A program made the translations under genes and the position numbers. Shown here one piece after another: positions 46,329-56,122 of a stretch of DNA of 64,000 nucleotides. Each line of letters opens with the position of its first letter. Position 1 is the first letter of the stretch. The stretch comes from Pseudosulfitobacter koreensis (lineage in GTDB: Bacteria > Pseudomonadota > Alphaproteobacteria > Rhodobacterales > Rhodobacteraceae): contig NZ_JANKJG010000003.1 in the NCBI RefSeq assembly GCF_024733015.1, positions 239,156-303,155 of the forward strand. Direction: 5' to 3'. The notes below the pieces were generated by a model, which saw only the letters and a program-made list of their open reading frames with translations, did no database searches and was not told the origin of the DNA.

Positions 46329-47354
46329 GTGAAACGCCTTATTCTGCACGTCGGACATGGCAAGACGGGATCGAGCGCGGTGCAATCGGCGCTGGCGCTG
46401 AGCACGGACGCACTGGCAGCGCACGGCATCCACTATCCGGCGCATCCCTCGTTTGAACAGGCGCGCGCGGGCCGCATATCTGCGGGAAACGTCAACGGGC
46501 GCACGCTGATCTCCACGGCCAGAACGGCGCTGAACGCTGGCAGGCACGACGTGCTCCTGTCCAATGAAAGCCTGATCCACTTCTTTCTGGACGATCCTGC
46601 CTTGCTGGACCGGGTCAAGGCGCTGGGGGCGGAGGTTGTGGTGATCCTGTATCTGCGCAATCCGGTGGAACATGCGCAATCGGTCTATGGCCAGACCGTC
46701 AAACGGGGCGGGTCGGTCGCCCGTTTCGATGCCTTTCTCGACGACTACCAGACACCTGCGAAGGTGCGCGCGTTTCTCACCCTGCTGGACAAGGCCGGTG
46801 TCGATGTGCGCATCGTCAACTATTCAAACCACGCAGATAACATTCTGCGCAGTTTCGAGGATGCGCTGACCCTGCCCACAGGCACGCTGACCCCGGCACC
46901 AAAGGCGCGCGTCAACCGCTCGCTGACGCGGTCCGAACTGGAAGTGCAGCGCATGTTCAACCGGCACTGGGGGAGGCGCAGCAGCCGTTTCGTGTCGGAC
47001 GCGCTGTGCAACGCGCTGCCGGACGTGCCCGCTGACAGACCCTCGGCCTCTGCCAAGGCGCTCGCGGCGTTCATCGCGCGTCAGGCGCCCATCGTGGCCG
47101 AGGTGAACGCGCTGCTGCCCGCGTCCGAGGTCTATAGACTGGACCCGCCGCAGGTCGGAGGTGACACCGGCCAGGGCAACCTGACGTTCACGCCCGAGCA
47201 GATGGAGGTGTTGGTCGCCGCCATTTCGGCGCGTATTCCGAACGTACTGGAACACGACCGCTGGCACCGCCTGTTGATCCGCCTGCGCGGCGGGCAGCAC
47301 GGCAACATCCCCACACGCCTAAAGCGCATGATCCGCCGCGACAAAAACGGCTAG
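46329..47354 (+). CDS. Sulfotransferase-like protein
   Basis: 341 residues starting at a GTG. LHVGHGKTGSSAVQ (about 6-19) resembles the 5'-phosphosulfate-binding loop of PAPS sulfotransferases, and LRNPVEHAQSVYGQ the 3'-phosphate region. The rest is unlike characterised enzymes, so the acceptor is unknown; a surface-glycan acceptor is possible. It is co-directional within the trpF-trpB interval, unusual company for such a gene. Confidence 0.72.
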   Translation: MKRLILHVGHGKTGSSAVQSALALSTDALAAHGIHYPAHPSFEQARAGRISAGNVNGRTLISTARTALNAGRHDVLLSNESLIHFFLDDPALLDRVKALGAEVVVILYLRNPVEHAQSVYGQTVKRGGSVARFDAFLDDYQTPAKVRAFLTLLDKAGVDVRIVNYSNHADNILRSFEDALTLPTGTLTPAPKARVNRSLTRSELEVQRMFNRHWGRRSSRFVSDALCNALPDVPADRPSASAKALAAFIARQAPIVAEVNALLPASEVYRLDPPQVGGDTGQGNLTFTPEQMEVLVAAISARIPNVLEHDRWHRLLIRLRGGQHGNIPTRLKRMIRRDKNG

Positions 47355-47414
47355 TCCTTTACACGCAGGGCCCTGAAAGCTAGGTCCAAGGCAACACCAG
47401 ACAGGAGCAGCCCG

Positions 47415-48647
47415 ATGGCGAACGATCTCTTTAACTCATTCATGACCGGTCCCGACGAACAGGGCCGGTTCGGCGACTTCGGCGGGCGCTTCGTCTCCGA
47501 GACGCTGATGCCGCTGATCCTGAGCCTTGAGGAAGAATACGAAAAGGCCAAGACGGACGACGATTTCTGGGCCGAGATGAACGATCTCTGGACGCATTAC
47601 GTGGGCCGCCCGTCGCCGCTCTATTTTGCCGAGCGGATGACGGAGCATCTGGGCGGTGCCAAGGTCTATATGAAACGCGACGAGCTGAACCACACCGGCG
47701 CGCACAAGATCAACAACGTGCTGGGCCAGATTATCCTGGCGCGCCGCATGGGCAAGACGCGCATCATCGCGGAAACCGGCGCGGGTCAGCACGGCGTGGC
47801 GACGGCGACAGTCTGCGCCAAGTTCGGGCTGAAATGCGTGGTCTACATGGGCGCGCATGACGTCGAGCGTCAGGCCCCCAACGTGTTCCGCATGCGTCTG
47901 CTGGGGGCCGAAGTGGTGCCGGTGACGAGCGGCAGAGGCACGCTGAAAGACGCGATGAACGACGCGCTGCGCGACTGGGTGACCAACGTGCGCGACACGT
48001 TCTATTGCATCGGCACGGTGGCGGGGCCGCACCCCTATCCGGCGATGGTGCGCGATTTCCAGGCGATCATCGGCAAGGAAGTCCGCGAACAGATGGACGC
48101 GGCGGAGGGCCGTCTGCCCGACACGTTGGTCGCGGCCATCGGCGGCGGGTCGAACGCTATGGGCCTGTTCTATCCGTTCCTCGACGACAAGGAGGTCAAC
48201 ATCATCGGCGTCGAGGCCGGCGGCAAGGGCGTGAACGCCAAGATGGAGCACTGCGCCTCGCTGACCGGCGGACGCCCCGGCGTGCTGCACGGCAACCGCA
48301 CCTATCTGTTGCAGGACGACGACGGGCAGATCCTCGAAGGGTTCTCGATTTCGGCGGGTCTCGACTATCCTGGTATCGGTCCTGAGCACGCCTGGCTGCA
48401 TGAGATCGGGCGCGCCAAATATGTCAGCATCACCGATGCCGAGGCGCTGGAAGCGTTTCAGCTGTGCTGCACGCTGGAGGGGATCATTCCGGCGTTGGAG
48501 CCCAGCCACGCGCTGGCGCACGTGATGAAATTGGCGCCGACACTGCCCGCAGATCATATCATCTGCATGAACATGTGCGGGCGCGGCGACAAGGACATCT
48601 TTACCGTGGCCAAAGCGCTGGGGTTCGAGATGGGCAACTTCGGCTGA
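47415..48647 (+). CDS. trpB: Tryptophan synthase, beta subunit
   Basis: 410 residues. PLP Lys98 in [21 protein letters not shown], and phosphate loop GGGSNAMG are characteristic. Joins indole (from TrpA) with serine. trpA is about 7.5 kb away on the other strand, so alpha and beta are not co-transcribed. Start ATG 47415 is close to AGGAGC. Confidence 0.97.
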   Translation: MANDLFNSFMTGPDEQGRFGDFGGRFVSETLMPLILSLEEEYEKAKTDDDFWAEMNDLWTHYVGRPSPLYFAERMTEHLGGAKVYMKRDELNHTGAHKINNVLGQIILARRMGKTRIIAETGAGQHGVATATVCAKFGLKCVVYMGAHDVERQAPNVFRMRLLGAEVVPVTSGRGTLKDAMNDALRDWVTNVRDTFYCIGTVAGPHPYPAMVRDFQAIIGKEVREQMDAAEGRLPDTLVAAIGGGSNAMGLFYPFLDDKEVNIIGVEAGGKGVNAKMEHCASLTGGRPGVLHGNRTYLLQDDDGQILEGFSISAGLDYPGIGPEHAWLHEIGRAKYVSITDAEALEAFQLCCTLEGIIPALEPSHALAHVMKLAPTLPADHIICMNMCGRGDKDIFTVAKALGFEMGNFG

Positions 48648-48691
48648 GTCACCGGCGGGTCAGGGGGCGCTGCCCCCCGGCCTGCGGCCTC

Positions 48692-48719
48692 CCCCCGGAG
48701 TTTATCCGGCAAGATGAAA
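48692..48719 (+). repeat. Post-gene repeat, family 2 (copy F)
   Basis: CCCCCGGAGTTTATCCGGC followed by AAGATGAAA, right after a GGGGGCGCTGCCCCCC hairpin that follows trpB. Matches the reverse complement of the copy at 14548-14573. Confidence 0.6.
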
Positions 48720-48733
48720 TAAGGGCCTGCGGT

Positions 48734-49102
48734 TCAAGAAGCGTGGGCCTTCAACACGTGCAGCGGCACGATGTCGAGCGCGCGTTTGTGGGTGGATGCC
48801 AGCGCGACCTTTGGGGCGCAGCCCTCGTCGTGGGCCTGCAGGAAACGCGCGGCGCACAGGCACCAGTTGTCGCCGGGTTTCAACCCGTCGAAGCCGAATT
48901 CGGGACGCGGAGTGCTGAGATCGTTGCCGACGTATTTGGAATAGGCGAGAAACTCTGCCGTCATCACCGCGCAGACCGTGTGGCTGCCCTGATCGGCGGC
49001 ACATGTGTTGCAGTGGCCGTCGCGGAAAAATCCGGTCAGCGGCGTAGTGCTGCAAGGGTCAAGGGGCTGGTCCAGCACGTTGATCGGATCGTCAGGTTCC
49101 AT
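48734..49102 (-). CDS. DUF2237-family cysteine-rich protein
   Basis: 122 residues with many conserved cysteines (DPCS, GHCNTCAADQGSHTVCAVMT, NWCLCAARF, EGCAP). DUF2237 is an uncharacterised family; metal binding is plausible. Overlaps the end of the serine hydrolase gene by 11 bases and is transcribed after it. Confidence 0.85.
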   Translation of the reverse strand: MEPDDPINVLDQPLDPCSTTPLTGFFRDGHCNTCAADQGSHTVCAVMTAEFLAYSKYVGNDLSTPRPEFGFDGLKPGDNWCLCAARFLQAHDEGCAPKVALASTHKRALDIVPLHVLKAHAS

Positions 49103-50276
49103 CGTTGGCCTCCGTCGCTGCGGCGAGCTTGCGCAGCATGTCTATGTTGGCATCGTTCACGCCCGCATCGCGAAACTGGCGGTCGGCCGAGGTGACGACG
49201 ATCACGACCTGTGCGGCCTTGTCGATATAGAGGTATTGTCCGTAGACGCCGCGTCCCGTGACTTCTTGTCCCGGCGTGGCCCCGACCGGCACCCACCATT
49301 GATAGCCATAGCCGATCTCGCCCGCAGCGGTGTTGGCCGTGGGGCGGATCGAGGTGTCGATCCAGTCGGCAGGCACGATCTGTTCGCCTTGCCACATCCC
49401 GTCCTGCAGGATCATCTGGCCAAAGCGCGCATAGTCGCGGGTGCGGATGTTCAGCCCGCCGAGCACGAAGGCCACGCCGACACCATCGGTAAGGTAATAG
49501 GGCGCTGCCTCGACGCCCAAGGGGGCGATGATCTTTTCCGACATCAGCGACGGGATATCGCGGCCCGTGGCACCCCGGATCACCATGCCGAGCACGTGGG
49601 TGTCGATCGAGGTATATTTCATCTGCGTACCGGGGCGCGTGAATGTCTCGGTGATGCTGGCGGCGAAGTCGTCCATCTCGCCGCCAAGGGCCAGAACCCG
49701 GCCCATGCGGTTGATGTCGCTGTCGTAATCGAGATAATCCTCGTCGAAGGTCACGCCCGAAGACATCTGCAACACGTTGCGGATGGTCACACCGTCATAG
49801 GCGCTGCCTTCCAGCTTGGGTGCGTATTCGGTTACCGGATCGTCGAGCGATGCGATCGCGCCCTCTTCGACAAGCACGCCCATCAACGCCGACAGATAGC
49901 TTTTGGCGACCGACCAGCTGATGCGCAGGTCTTCTTCGGTGGTGCCGAGGTAGTAGTCTTCGTAGACGATCTCGCCGTCCTTGAGCACCAGAAGCGAGGT
50001 CACGGCGCGGTCTTCGATCCAGGTTTCGGTGCCTTCGGGCAGGGCCATCGGCGCGCCGTAGGGAAGGGGGGATATGGGCGCATCGCCGCGCGGGATCTCG
50101 CGCGACAGGAACGCCGAATTCATATGGCTGAAATTCTCGACGATCTTGTCTTCGGAAAAGAGGCTGTTCACGGCCAGAAGCCGGGTGATTTGCTCGCGTT
50201 TCCAGAAGCCTATGACGACGGCTGCCAGTGCCAGGATCAGCAGCAGCCGCATGGCCCATCTCAATACTCTGCGCAT
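49092..50276 (-). CDS. Serine hydrolase (beta-lactamase/class C PBP fold)
   Basis: 394 residues. One N-terminal membrane segment (about 8-23) anchors or exports it. Active site S122-x-x-K125 in SWSVAKS; the YTS pattern at the Tyr motif and the HKTG-equivalent loop near the C-terminus (GRGVYGQ) are weaker. EstB or 6-aminohexanoate-hydrolase-like esterases have this layout, so an esterase is more likely than a lactamase. Followed by DUF2237. Confidence 0.87.
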   Translation of the reverse strand: MRRVLRWAMRLLLILALAAVVIGFWKREQITRLLAVNSLFSEDKIVENFSHMNSAFLSREIPRGDAPISPLPYGAPMALPEGTETWIEDRAVTSLLVLKDGEIVYEDYYLGTTEEDLRISWSVAKSYLSALMGVLVEEGAIASLDDPVTEYAPKLEGSAYDGVTIRNVLQMSSGVTFDEDYLDYDSDINRMGRVLALGGEMDDFAASITETFTRPGTQMKYTSIDTHVLGMVIRGATGRDIPSLMSEKIIAPLGVEAAPYYLTDGVGVAFVLGGLNIRTRDYARFGQMILQDGMWQGEQIVPADWIDTSIRPTANTAAGEIGYGYQWWVPVGATPGQEVTGRGVYGQYLYIDKAAQVVIVVTSADRQFRDAGVNDANIDMLRKLAAATEANDGT

Positions 50277-50345
50277 GGTTTATCCCCTCCCGATGTCAGG
50301 TGCAGTCAAACATGCGCGCCGGAGTTGGGCAATTGCCATTCGAGG

Positions 50346-51386
50346 TTACGTAGCGCCGGTCCAGGTGATCCAGCGCCCGTGAAAATCGGCGCGCCCGAGC
50401 ATCAGGCACATGTCACCGGGCCAGAGCCGCAGGGTCAGGGCCGCACCCACGGCCCCGGTCACGTCTCCGTCGGTTTCCATCGACAGCCAAGCCAGCGGTC
50501 TGGTCGCGGTAGCTTGCGCGCCTGCCGCTTCGATCAGGGCGGTGCCGCGTTTTTGTGCTTGCGTCGGGAAATACTGCCAGGCGACGGTATGCTGGATCAG
50601 GTGCATCTGCCCCTCGGGCTGTGCGGCGAGGCGCTGTTCCAGCCAGCCGATTGCGTCACCGCGCGCGATCTCGGCATCAAAGACAGCGGCGGCGGCACGC
50701 GTGCGGGCCAGACGCTCGGGCTGGTCTGCCCAGAGATAGGCGGTCAGGCGCAGTAGATCACCGTCGTCGCGCGGGTCCAGCGGGTTCAGGTCGACGCCTG
50801 CGCGGCTGGCGATCTGCGGCGTGTTGGCCAGAGGCAGCGGGCCGGTCCAGTCGGGTGCCAGCGTCAGGGCGGGCTTGTCCGGTCCGAAGGACGTGTCGCC
50901 GATGCGCAGGCTGAAGTGATCCCACATCAGGTTCAGCCCGCCCGATGCGCCAAGTTCGCTCAGCATTACCGGAAGGTCGAAGTGGTGGCACGCGACCCGT
51001 GCCCCTGCGATCAGAGCTGCGGAACGGCGCACCTCGTTGGTTTGCGGCGGGCTGTCGGTCCAGTCCAGCAGGAACGCCTCATGCGTGGCGAGGGCGGCCA
51101 GGACCGCAGCACGCAGGGTCGCATCGTCGGTCGTGTGGGGCGGATAGCTTGCGGCCAGCTGCGCATCGCTGCCCGACAGGACCAGCGCATGCAGACCGCC
51201 CGCGATGCGCAAGGGCAAGGAGTGGCCCGAGGGTCCGATGTCGCCGTCAAAGCCCGCCATCTTGCGCCCCAGCACGCTGTCTTCGGGCCAGTCAGCGGCG
51301 AGGATTGTCAGCAGTCGCTGCATGAAGGGAGAGCCGAGGCGCGCGCAGGACTGTGCCTGATCGCGGAACGCCTGCGCCAAGGTCAC
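50346..51386 (-). CDS. DUF2332-family protein
   Basis: 346 residues from a GTG that overlaps the pth stop by four bases. VMLSELGASGGLNLMWDHF and GWLEQRL are typical of DUF2332, a family whose role is unknown. The AGASGGLNL segment looks like a nucleotide or SAM loop. Translationally coupled to pth. Confidence 0.85.
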   Translation of the reverse strand: MTLAQAFRDQAQSCARLGSPFMQRLLTILAADWPEDSVLGRKMAGFDGDIGPSGHSLPLRIAGGLHALVLSGSDAQLAASYPPHTTDDATLRAAVLAALATHEAFLLDWTDSPPQTNEVRRSAALIAGARVACHHFDLPVMLSELGASGGLNLMWDHFSLRIGDTSFGPDKPALTLAPDWTGPLPLANTPQIASRAGVDLNPLDPRDDGDLLRLTAYLWADQPERLARTRAAAAVFDAEIARGDAIGWLEQRLAAQPEGQMHLIQHTVAWQYFPTQAQKRGTALIEAAGAQATATRPLAWLSMETDGDVTGAVGAALTLRLWPGDMCLMLGRADFHGRWITWTGAT

Positions 51387-52114
51387 TTGAACTTGTCCAT
51401 CAGCTTTTGCATGGCCGAACGCGGGGCTTCCGGTTCGGGTGCAGGTGTTGGTGCAGCTTCGGGTTTGGGCGGCGACGGCTGCTTCTTTTCCGCAGGCTTG
51501 TCCTTCGGTCCCTCCTTCGGGCTCCTGTCGCCGGTGCCCGAGCGGGGCGGCGAGACGCGCAAAGCCACCGCGTTCATGAACTTCGCCGCATCGCCGCGCG
51601 CCAGATGTTCGGCACCGTCCGAGACGCCGCGCAGCACGTCGTCCAGCCAGTCCTGATCGGCCTTGGCAAAGTCGTGCAGCACGTAGGCGGGCACGCGGTC
51701 CTTGTGACCGGGATGGCCGACGCCCAGACGCACGCGGCCATAGTCGGCCCCCAGATGCGCGTGGATCGAACGCAGGCCGTTGTGCCCCGCGTGCCCCCCG
51801 GCCTGCTTGAAACGCACCTTGCCGGGCGCAAGGTCGATCTCGTCATGCAGCACGATCACGTTCTCGGGCTCAAGCTTGTAGAACTGCGCGGCGGCGACCA
51901 CCGACTGACCGGAATTGTTCATGAACGTTTCGGGTTTCAGCAGCACGACGCGGTCGCTGCCAAAGCGGCCTTCGATCACCTGGCCCTGGAACTTGGACTT
52001 CCACGGGCCAAAGCCGTGGTCTTGCGCGATCCGGTCCAAGCACATGAACCCGATGTTGTGGCGGTGACCTGCGTATTTTGCGCCCGGATTGCCCAGACCG
52101 ACGATCAGTTTCAT
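51383..52114 (-). CDS. pth: Peptidyl-tRNA hydrolase with Pro/Lys-rich C-terminal tail
   Basis: 243 residues. The core (about 1-190) has N9 in VGLGNPG, catalytic H19 in HRHNIGF, LKPETFMNNSG, HDEIDLAPGK and GGHAGHNGLRS. A further tail of about 50 residues rich in Pro, Lys and Glu ends in a basic helix. Recycles peptidyl-tRNA. Start ATG 52114; a longer reading to 52216 is not Pth-like. It follows rplY with a terminator between. Confidence 0.94.
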   Translation of the reverse strand: MKLIVGLGNPGAKYAGHRHNIGFMCLDRIAQDHGFGPWKSKFQGQVIEGRFGSDRVVLLKPETFMNNSGQSVVAAAQFYKLEPENVIVLHDEIDLAPGKVRFKQAGGHAGHNGLRSIHAHLGADYGRVRLGVGHPGHKDRVPAYVLHDFAKADQDWLDDVLRGVSDGAEHLARGDAAKFMNAVALRVSPPRSGTGDRSPKEGPKDKPAEKKQPSPPKPEAAPTPAPEPEAPRSAMQKLMDKFK

Positions 52115-52215
52115 CAACGGCTCCTTTGGATGTTGCGGCGAAACATAGGCGCGTGGGCGCTGCGGGTCCAGCCGGGGCGGCTGCAGTTTCGACCCCAGAC
52201 AATGGTGCAAAAGCA

Positions 52216-52241
52216 AAACGGGGCCCCGAAGGACCCCGTTT
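52216..52241 (-). terminator. Rho-independent terminator of rplY
   Basis: On the reverse strand AAACGGGG pairs with CCCCGTTT around a GTCC-TTCG-type inner part and is followed by TTTT-rich sequence. It lies between rplY and pth. Confidence 0.8.
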
Positions 52242-52264
52242 CAAAGGACTGCGATGGCTGCGAC

Positions 52265-52921
52265 TTATTCGTTTGCGCCAGCTTCCATTTCGGTGGCGGG
52301 CACTTCGTCCGCGGCCACTTCGTCTTCGTCGTCGTCCGTCTGCGATGCCAGACCCGAGGGGGCGGCGATCTGCGCGATCACGAAATCACGGTCGATCGTG
52401 GGCTTTGCACCTTCCGGCAGTTTCACCGAAGAAATGGTGACGCTTTCGCCGATTTTCACGTTCGACACGTCGATGGTGATGTGATCGGGGATATCACCCG
52501 CGGTCACGACCAGTTCGACCTCGGGACGGACCATCGACAGGACGCCGCCCATCTTCAGGCCGGGCGATGTCTCTTCGCCGACGACTTCAACCGGGATGAA
52601 CAGGTTGATCTGGGTGGTGCGGCGCAGGCGCAGGAAGTCGACGTGCGTCGGCAGGTCCTTGACCACGTGGCGCTGAACATCGCGGCAGATGACGCGGACG
52701 TCGTCGTGGCCTTCGACCTTCATGTTGAACAGCGTCGCCTTGAAACGGCCCGCTTTCAGCATTTTCAGCAATTTGTTGAAGGGGATGTTGATCGGCAGCG
52801 GATCTGCGTCACCGCCAAAAACAATCCCCGGAACCATTCCGGCACGACGTGCCTGACGAGCGGCGCCCTTGCCTGTCCCCGTCCGTTCCAGAGCTTCGAG
52901 ATCAGGAATCTCTCCAGCCAT
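52265..52921 (-). CDS. rplY: 50S ribosomal protein L25/Ctc family
   Basis: 218 residues. L25 N-terminal domain (about 1-95) with [15 protein letters not shown] PGIVFGG, then the TL5/Ctc C-terminal beta domain ([13 protein letters not shown]) and an acidic tail. Binds 5S rRNA. Neighbours pth, the common L25-Pth arrangement. ATTATTATGGC at the start; ATG 52921. Confidence 0.94.
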   Translation of the reverse strand: MAGEIPDLEALERTGTGKGAARQARRAGMVPGIVFGGDADPLPINIPFNKLLKMLKAGRFKATLFNMKVEGHDDVRVICRDVQRHVVKDLPTHVDFLRLRRTTQINLFIPVEVVGEETSPGLKMGGVLSMVRPEVELVVTAGDIPDHITIDVSNVKIGESVTISSVKLPEGAKPTIDRDFVIAQIAAPSGLASQTDDDEDEVAADEVPATEMEAGANE

Positions 52922-53081
52922 AATAATTCTCCAATGTGTAAGGGCAGGGTGCCTCCAAGGCTGTCACCCCGCGTGAAGTCGCGCGTATAGACTGGATCGG
53001 ATGGCATGAAAAGAGTGTTTTTGTGCAGCTTTGCCCTGCCGCCCCTTGTGCCTTTGGGCGGCGCGTGGCACCGCACGGCGC

Positions 53082-54239
53082 ATGAGCATTTTCAACGACC
53101 TCTGGATCAGCCGCAAGCCGCTTGCCGGTTTTCTGGTGATCGGCACCGCCTGGGCTTCCTATTTTGCGCAGATGCCGGTGATCAAGGCGGGCGTCGGCGC
53201 GTCCGACGGCGCCTACGGCAGCGTCATCCTGCTGGCCTCGCTGGGCGCGGTTGGGGCGATGTGGCTGGCACCCCTGGCGGACCGGCTGGCCGGAACCTGG
53301 GCGTTGCCCATGGGGGCCATGGCTGTGGCACTCGGGTTTCTTTGGGCCGGCGTCTCGCCCGGACTGCTGGGATTGATGCTGGCGCTCACGATCGCCTCGT
53401 CCGGTTCCGGCGTGGTCGATGTGCTGGTCAACGCGCGTCTGTCCGAAAAAGAGGCGCTGCACGGCAGGACGCTGATGAACCTCAACCACGCGATGTATTC
53501 GTTCATGTACGCGGGCGCCGCGGTGGTCGTCGGCTGGGCGCGCGAGGCGGGCTGGACCCCGGTGCAGGTGTTCCTGGTGATGACGCTTCTGATCGCATGC
53601 CTGTGTCTGGTAATGCTGGGCGACGATGCCGCCCCGCCGATCCCGGAGACGGGCGAGGCACCAGCTGCCTTCCCGCATCTGCTGGTCTGGCTGATGGGCC
53701 TGCTGGTGCTGACGGGTTTCCTGGCCGAAGCCGGCACCGAAGGTTGGTCTGCGCTGCATCTGGAACGCACGCTGGGCGGTGGTCCTGCCCAAGGCGCGCT
53801 GGGACCTGCGATACTGGGTCTGACCATGGGCATCGGTCGGCTGGCGGGTCACGCGGTGGCGCGTCATATGTCAGAGATGATCTTGTTGGCCTGTGCCTGT
53901 TTGCTGTCCGCATTCGGGGTCATTCTGGCGGGGGCGGCCACCAGCCTGATGATGGCCTATCTGGGCTTTGCACTGGGCGGCTTGGGCGTGTCAATCGTGG
54001 TGCCGATGGTGATCGCGCTGGCCGGACGCGTGGTCGAGCCTGCCGCGCGCCTGACCGCGATCAGCCGCGTGTCGGTTCTGGGCTATGGCGCGTTCTTTGT
54101 CGGCCCGCCGCTGATGGGGCTGGTCAGCGAGGGCTGGGGTCTGCGCACGTCGTTCTACATGATCGGCGCGATGCTGATACTCGCGGCAGCTCTGCTGGTG
54201 CCCGTGATTGCAGCGCAGATCAGCCGCCGACCGGCGTGA
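53082..54239 (+). CDS. MFS transporter
   Basis: 385 residues with about twelve helices. APLADRLAGTW is the A-motif, and LNHAMYSFMYAGAAVV and LGGLGVSIVVPMV are typical of the FucP/nitrate-like branch of MFS. Substrate not predictable. Start ATG 53082; the longer reading at 53031 begins with non-hydrophobic sequence. Overlaps the convergent sulfotransferase end by 20 bases. Confidence 0.85.
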   Translation: MSIFNDLWISRKPLAGFLVIGTAWASYFAQMPVIKAGVGASDGAYGSVILLASLGAVGAMWLAPLADRLAGTWALPMGAMAVALGFLWAGVSPGLLGLMLALTIASSGSGVVDVLVNARLSEKEALHGRTLMNLNHAMYSFMYAGAAVVVGWAREAGWTPVQVFLVMTLLIACLCLVMLGDDAAPPIPETGEAPAAFPHLLVWLMGLLVLTGFLAEAGTEGWSALHLERTLGGGPAQGALGPAILGLTMGIGRLAGHAVARHMSEMILLACACLLSAFGVILAGAATSLMMAYLGFALGGLGVSIVVPMVIALAGRVVEPAARLTAISRVSVLGYGAFFVGPPLMGLVSEGWGLRTSFYMIGAMLILAAALLVPVIAAQISRRPA

Positions 54240-54843
54240 CCAGATGGCCCCCGGCTGACTTGATCTGATCGTAGAGCGCAAATTCGGACGCTCGCGCCTT
54301 GCGCAGGCTTGCCTCGACTGCGCCTGACAGAGGTGCCTCGGCGGCGGGCGATACGTTCTTTTGCTTCAGCACGACCTCCTTGTCGAAGGCCTGCGCCAGA
54401 AACGCGCGAAACACCGGCTGGTGTTCATAGGCAAAAAGGTGGTTCACCAGAACGACGCCCTTGCCCGAGGTGACGAAGTTGAACTGGCTGCCCACGCCTG
54501 CAAAGGGCGGCGGATCGTCCGAGATCACCGCCAGCACGAAGTCGTCAAAGCTGCAGCCCATGGTGCTGGTCTTGGTGCCCTTCTGTTGCGGGCCGCTACG
54601 ATAGCGGTACCAGCTGCGCAATTGCTCGACGGGGTCACGCATCACCGCCATCGTCTCGACCGTCAGCCCGAAGGTGTCGGCCAGAAACGGGGCCACCTTG
54701 TTGTGAAACCGCGCGGCGTTCAGATGCTTGCGCCGTTTCGACAGGATGATGTCGGCACGCGGACGCAACGCCATTTCGAAGGCTGTCGTGCCGGTCTTCG
54801 GAACGGCAAGAAAGGCAAGTTTCTGTTCGGAAAAGACCAACAT
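54220..54843 (-). CDS. Sulfotransferase family 2-like protein
   Basis: 207 residues. PKTGTT (15-20) is the 5'-phosphosulfate loop, and VMRDPVEQLRSWYRYR has the Arg of the 3'-phosphate site. Short for the family but no obvious truncation. Acceptor unknown. Its end overlaps the convergent MFS gene by 20 bases, an unusual arrangement. It may be co-transcribed with the downstream-lying FMN dehydrogenase promoter on the same strand. Confidence 0.75.
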   Translation of the reverse strand: MLVFSEQKLAFLAVPKTGTTAFEMALRPRADIILSKRRKHLNAARFHNKVAPFLADTFGLTVETMAVMRDPVEQLRSWYRYRSGPQQKGTKTSTMGCSFDDFVLAVISDDPPPFAGVGSQFNFVTSGKGVVLVNHLFAYEHQPVFRAFLAQAFDKEVVLKQKNVSPAAEAPLSGAVEASLRKARASEFALYDQIKSAGGHLVTPVGG

Positions 54844-54861
54844 GCCGCCAGCTTTACCCCG

Positions 54862-56034
54862 TCAGTGCCCGTCTTGCCAACGGCCTTCAAAGTCCTGCGG
54901 GATCAGCAGGTTGTGACGTCCCAGTTTTGCAACATCGGTCTCGCCGCACAGCGCCATCGTCACGTCCAGCTCGCGGTGGATCACTTCAAGCGCGCGGGTG
55001 ACGCCCTGTTGGCCCATCGCACCCAGGCCGTAGACGAACGCGCGCCCGATGAACGTGCCCTTGGCCCCCATCGCCAGCGCCTTCAACACGTCCTGGCCCG
55101 AGCGGATCCCGCTGTCGAGATGTACTTCGACCTGATCGCCCACGGCATCGAGAATGGCGGGCAGCGCGCGGATCGACGACAGTGCGCCATCAAGTTGCCG
55201 CCCACCGTGGTTGCTGACCACAATGGCATCGGCCCCGACCTTCAGCGCCATCTTCGCGTCTTCGGCGTCAAGTATTCCCTTAAGGATCACCTTGCCGCCC
55301 CATTCTTCCTTGAGCTTGGCGACCTTCGTCCAGTCCAGCGTCAGATCGAACTGCTCTGCCGTCCACGCCCCGAGACTCGAGGCATCGCTGATCCCTTCCA
55401 CATGGCCCACGATATTGCCGAATTCCCGCCGCTTGGCGCGCAGCATCTCGATCCCCCAGCCCCATTTGGTAGCCAGATTGGCGATGGTTTTTGGCGTCAG
55501 CTTGGGTGGCGCGGACAGGCCGTTTTTCAGATCCTTGTGCCGCTGTCCCAGAATTTGAAGGTCCAGAGTGATCACCAGCGCCGAGCATTTCGCATCCTTG
55601 GCACGTTGAATCAGACGGCTGACGTAATCCGCATCACGCATGGTATAAAGCTGAAACCAGAAGGGTGCGGTCGTCGCCTCGGCCACATCCTCGATCGAAT
55701 TAATCGACATTGTGGAGAGCGTGAACGGCACACCGAAGGCTTCAGCCGCGCGGGCCGCCTTGATCTCGCCATCGGCGTGCTGCATCCCCGTCAGGCCGAC
55801 AGGCGCAAGGGCCACCGGCATCGCCACATCCTGCCCGATCATCTGACCCTTGGTGCTGCGCCCCGACATGTCCACCGCCACGCGCTGCCGCAGCCGGATC
55901 TGGTCGAAATCGGACGAATTGTCCCGAAACGTCTGCTCGGTCCACGACCCGCTTTCGCAATAATCATAGAACATGCGCGGCACGCGCCGTTCATAAATAC
56001 GCTTGAGATCGGCGATTTCGGTGATGACGGGCAT
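54862..56034 (-). CDS. FMN-dependent alpha-hydroxyacid dehydrogenase (LldD-like)
   Basis: 390 residues, TIM barrel with FMN. Catalytic His in SNHGGRQLDG, plus GLTGMQHADGE and HLDSGIRSGQDVLKALAMGA. Related to L-lactate dehydrogenase LldD and glycolate or mandelate oxidases; LldD is closest in layout, but substrate is not proved. ATG 56034. Confidence 0.9.
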   Translation of the reverse strand: MPVITEIADLKRIYERRVPRMFYDYCESGSWTEQTFRDNSSDFDQIRLRQRVAVDMSGRSTKGQMIGQDVAMPVALAPVGLTGMQHADGEIKAARAAEAFGVPFTLSTMSINSIEDVAEATTAPFWFQLYTMRDADYVSRLIQRAKDAKCSALVITLDLQILGQRHKDLKNGLSAPPKLTPKTIANLATKWGWGIEMLRAKRREFGNIVGHVEGISDASSLGAWTAEQFDLTLDWTKVAKLKEEWGGKVILKGILDAEDAKMALKVGADAIVVSNHGGRQLDGALSSIRALPAILDAVGDQVEVHLDSGIRSGQDVLKALAMGAKGTFIGRAFVYGLGAMGQQGVTRALEVIHRELDVTMALCGETDVAKLGRHNLLIPQDFEGRWQDGH

Positions 56035-56122
56035 GGTGCAGGCTCCAAGACACGGGTTTTGGTCAAATTTTCTTACCGATAACCGCGCTTTGGATCAATC
56101 CCGCATCAAGGCTGCGCTGAAA

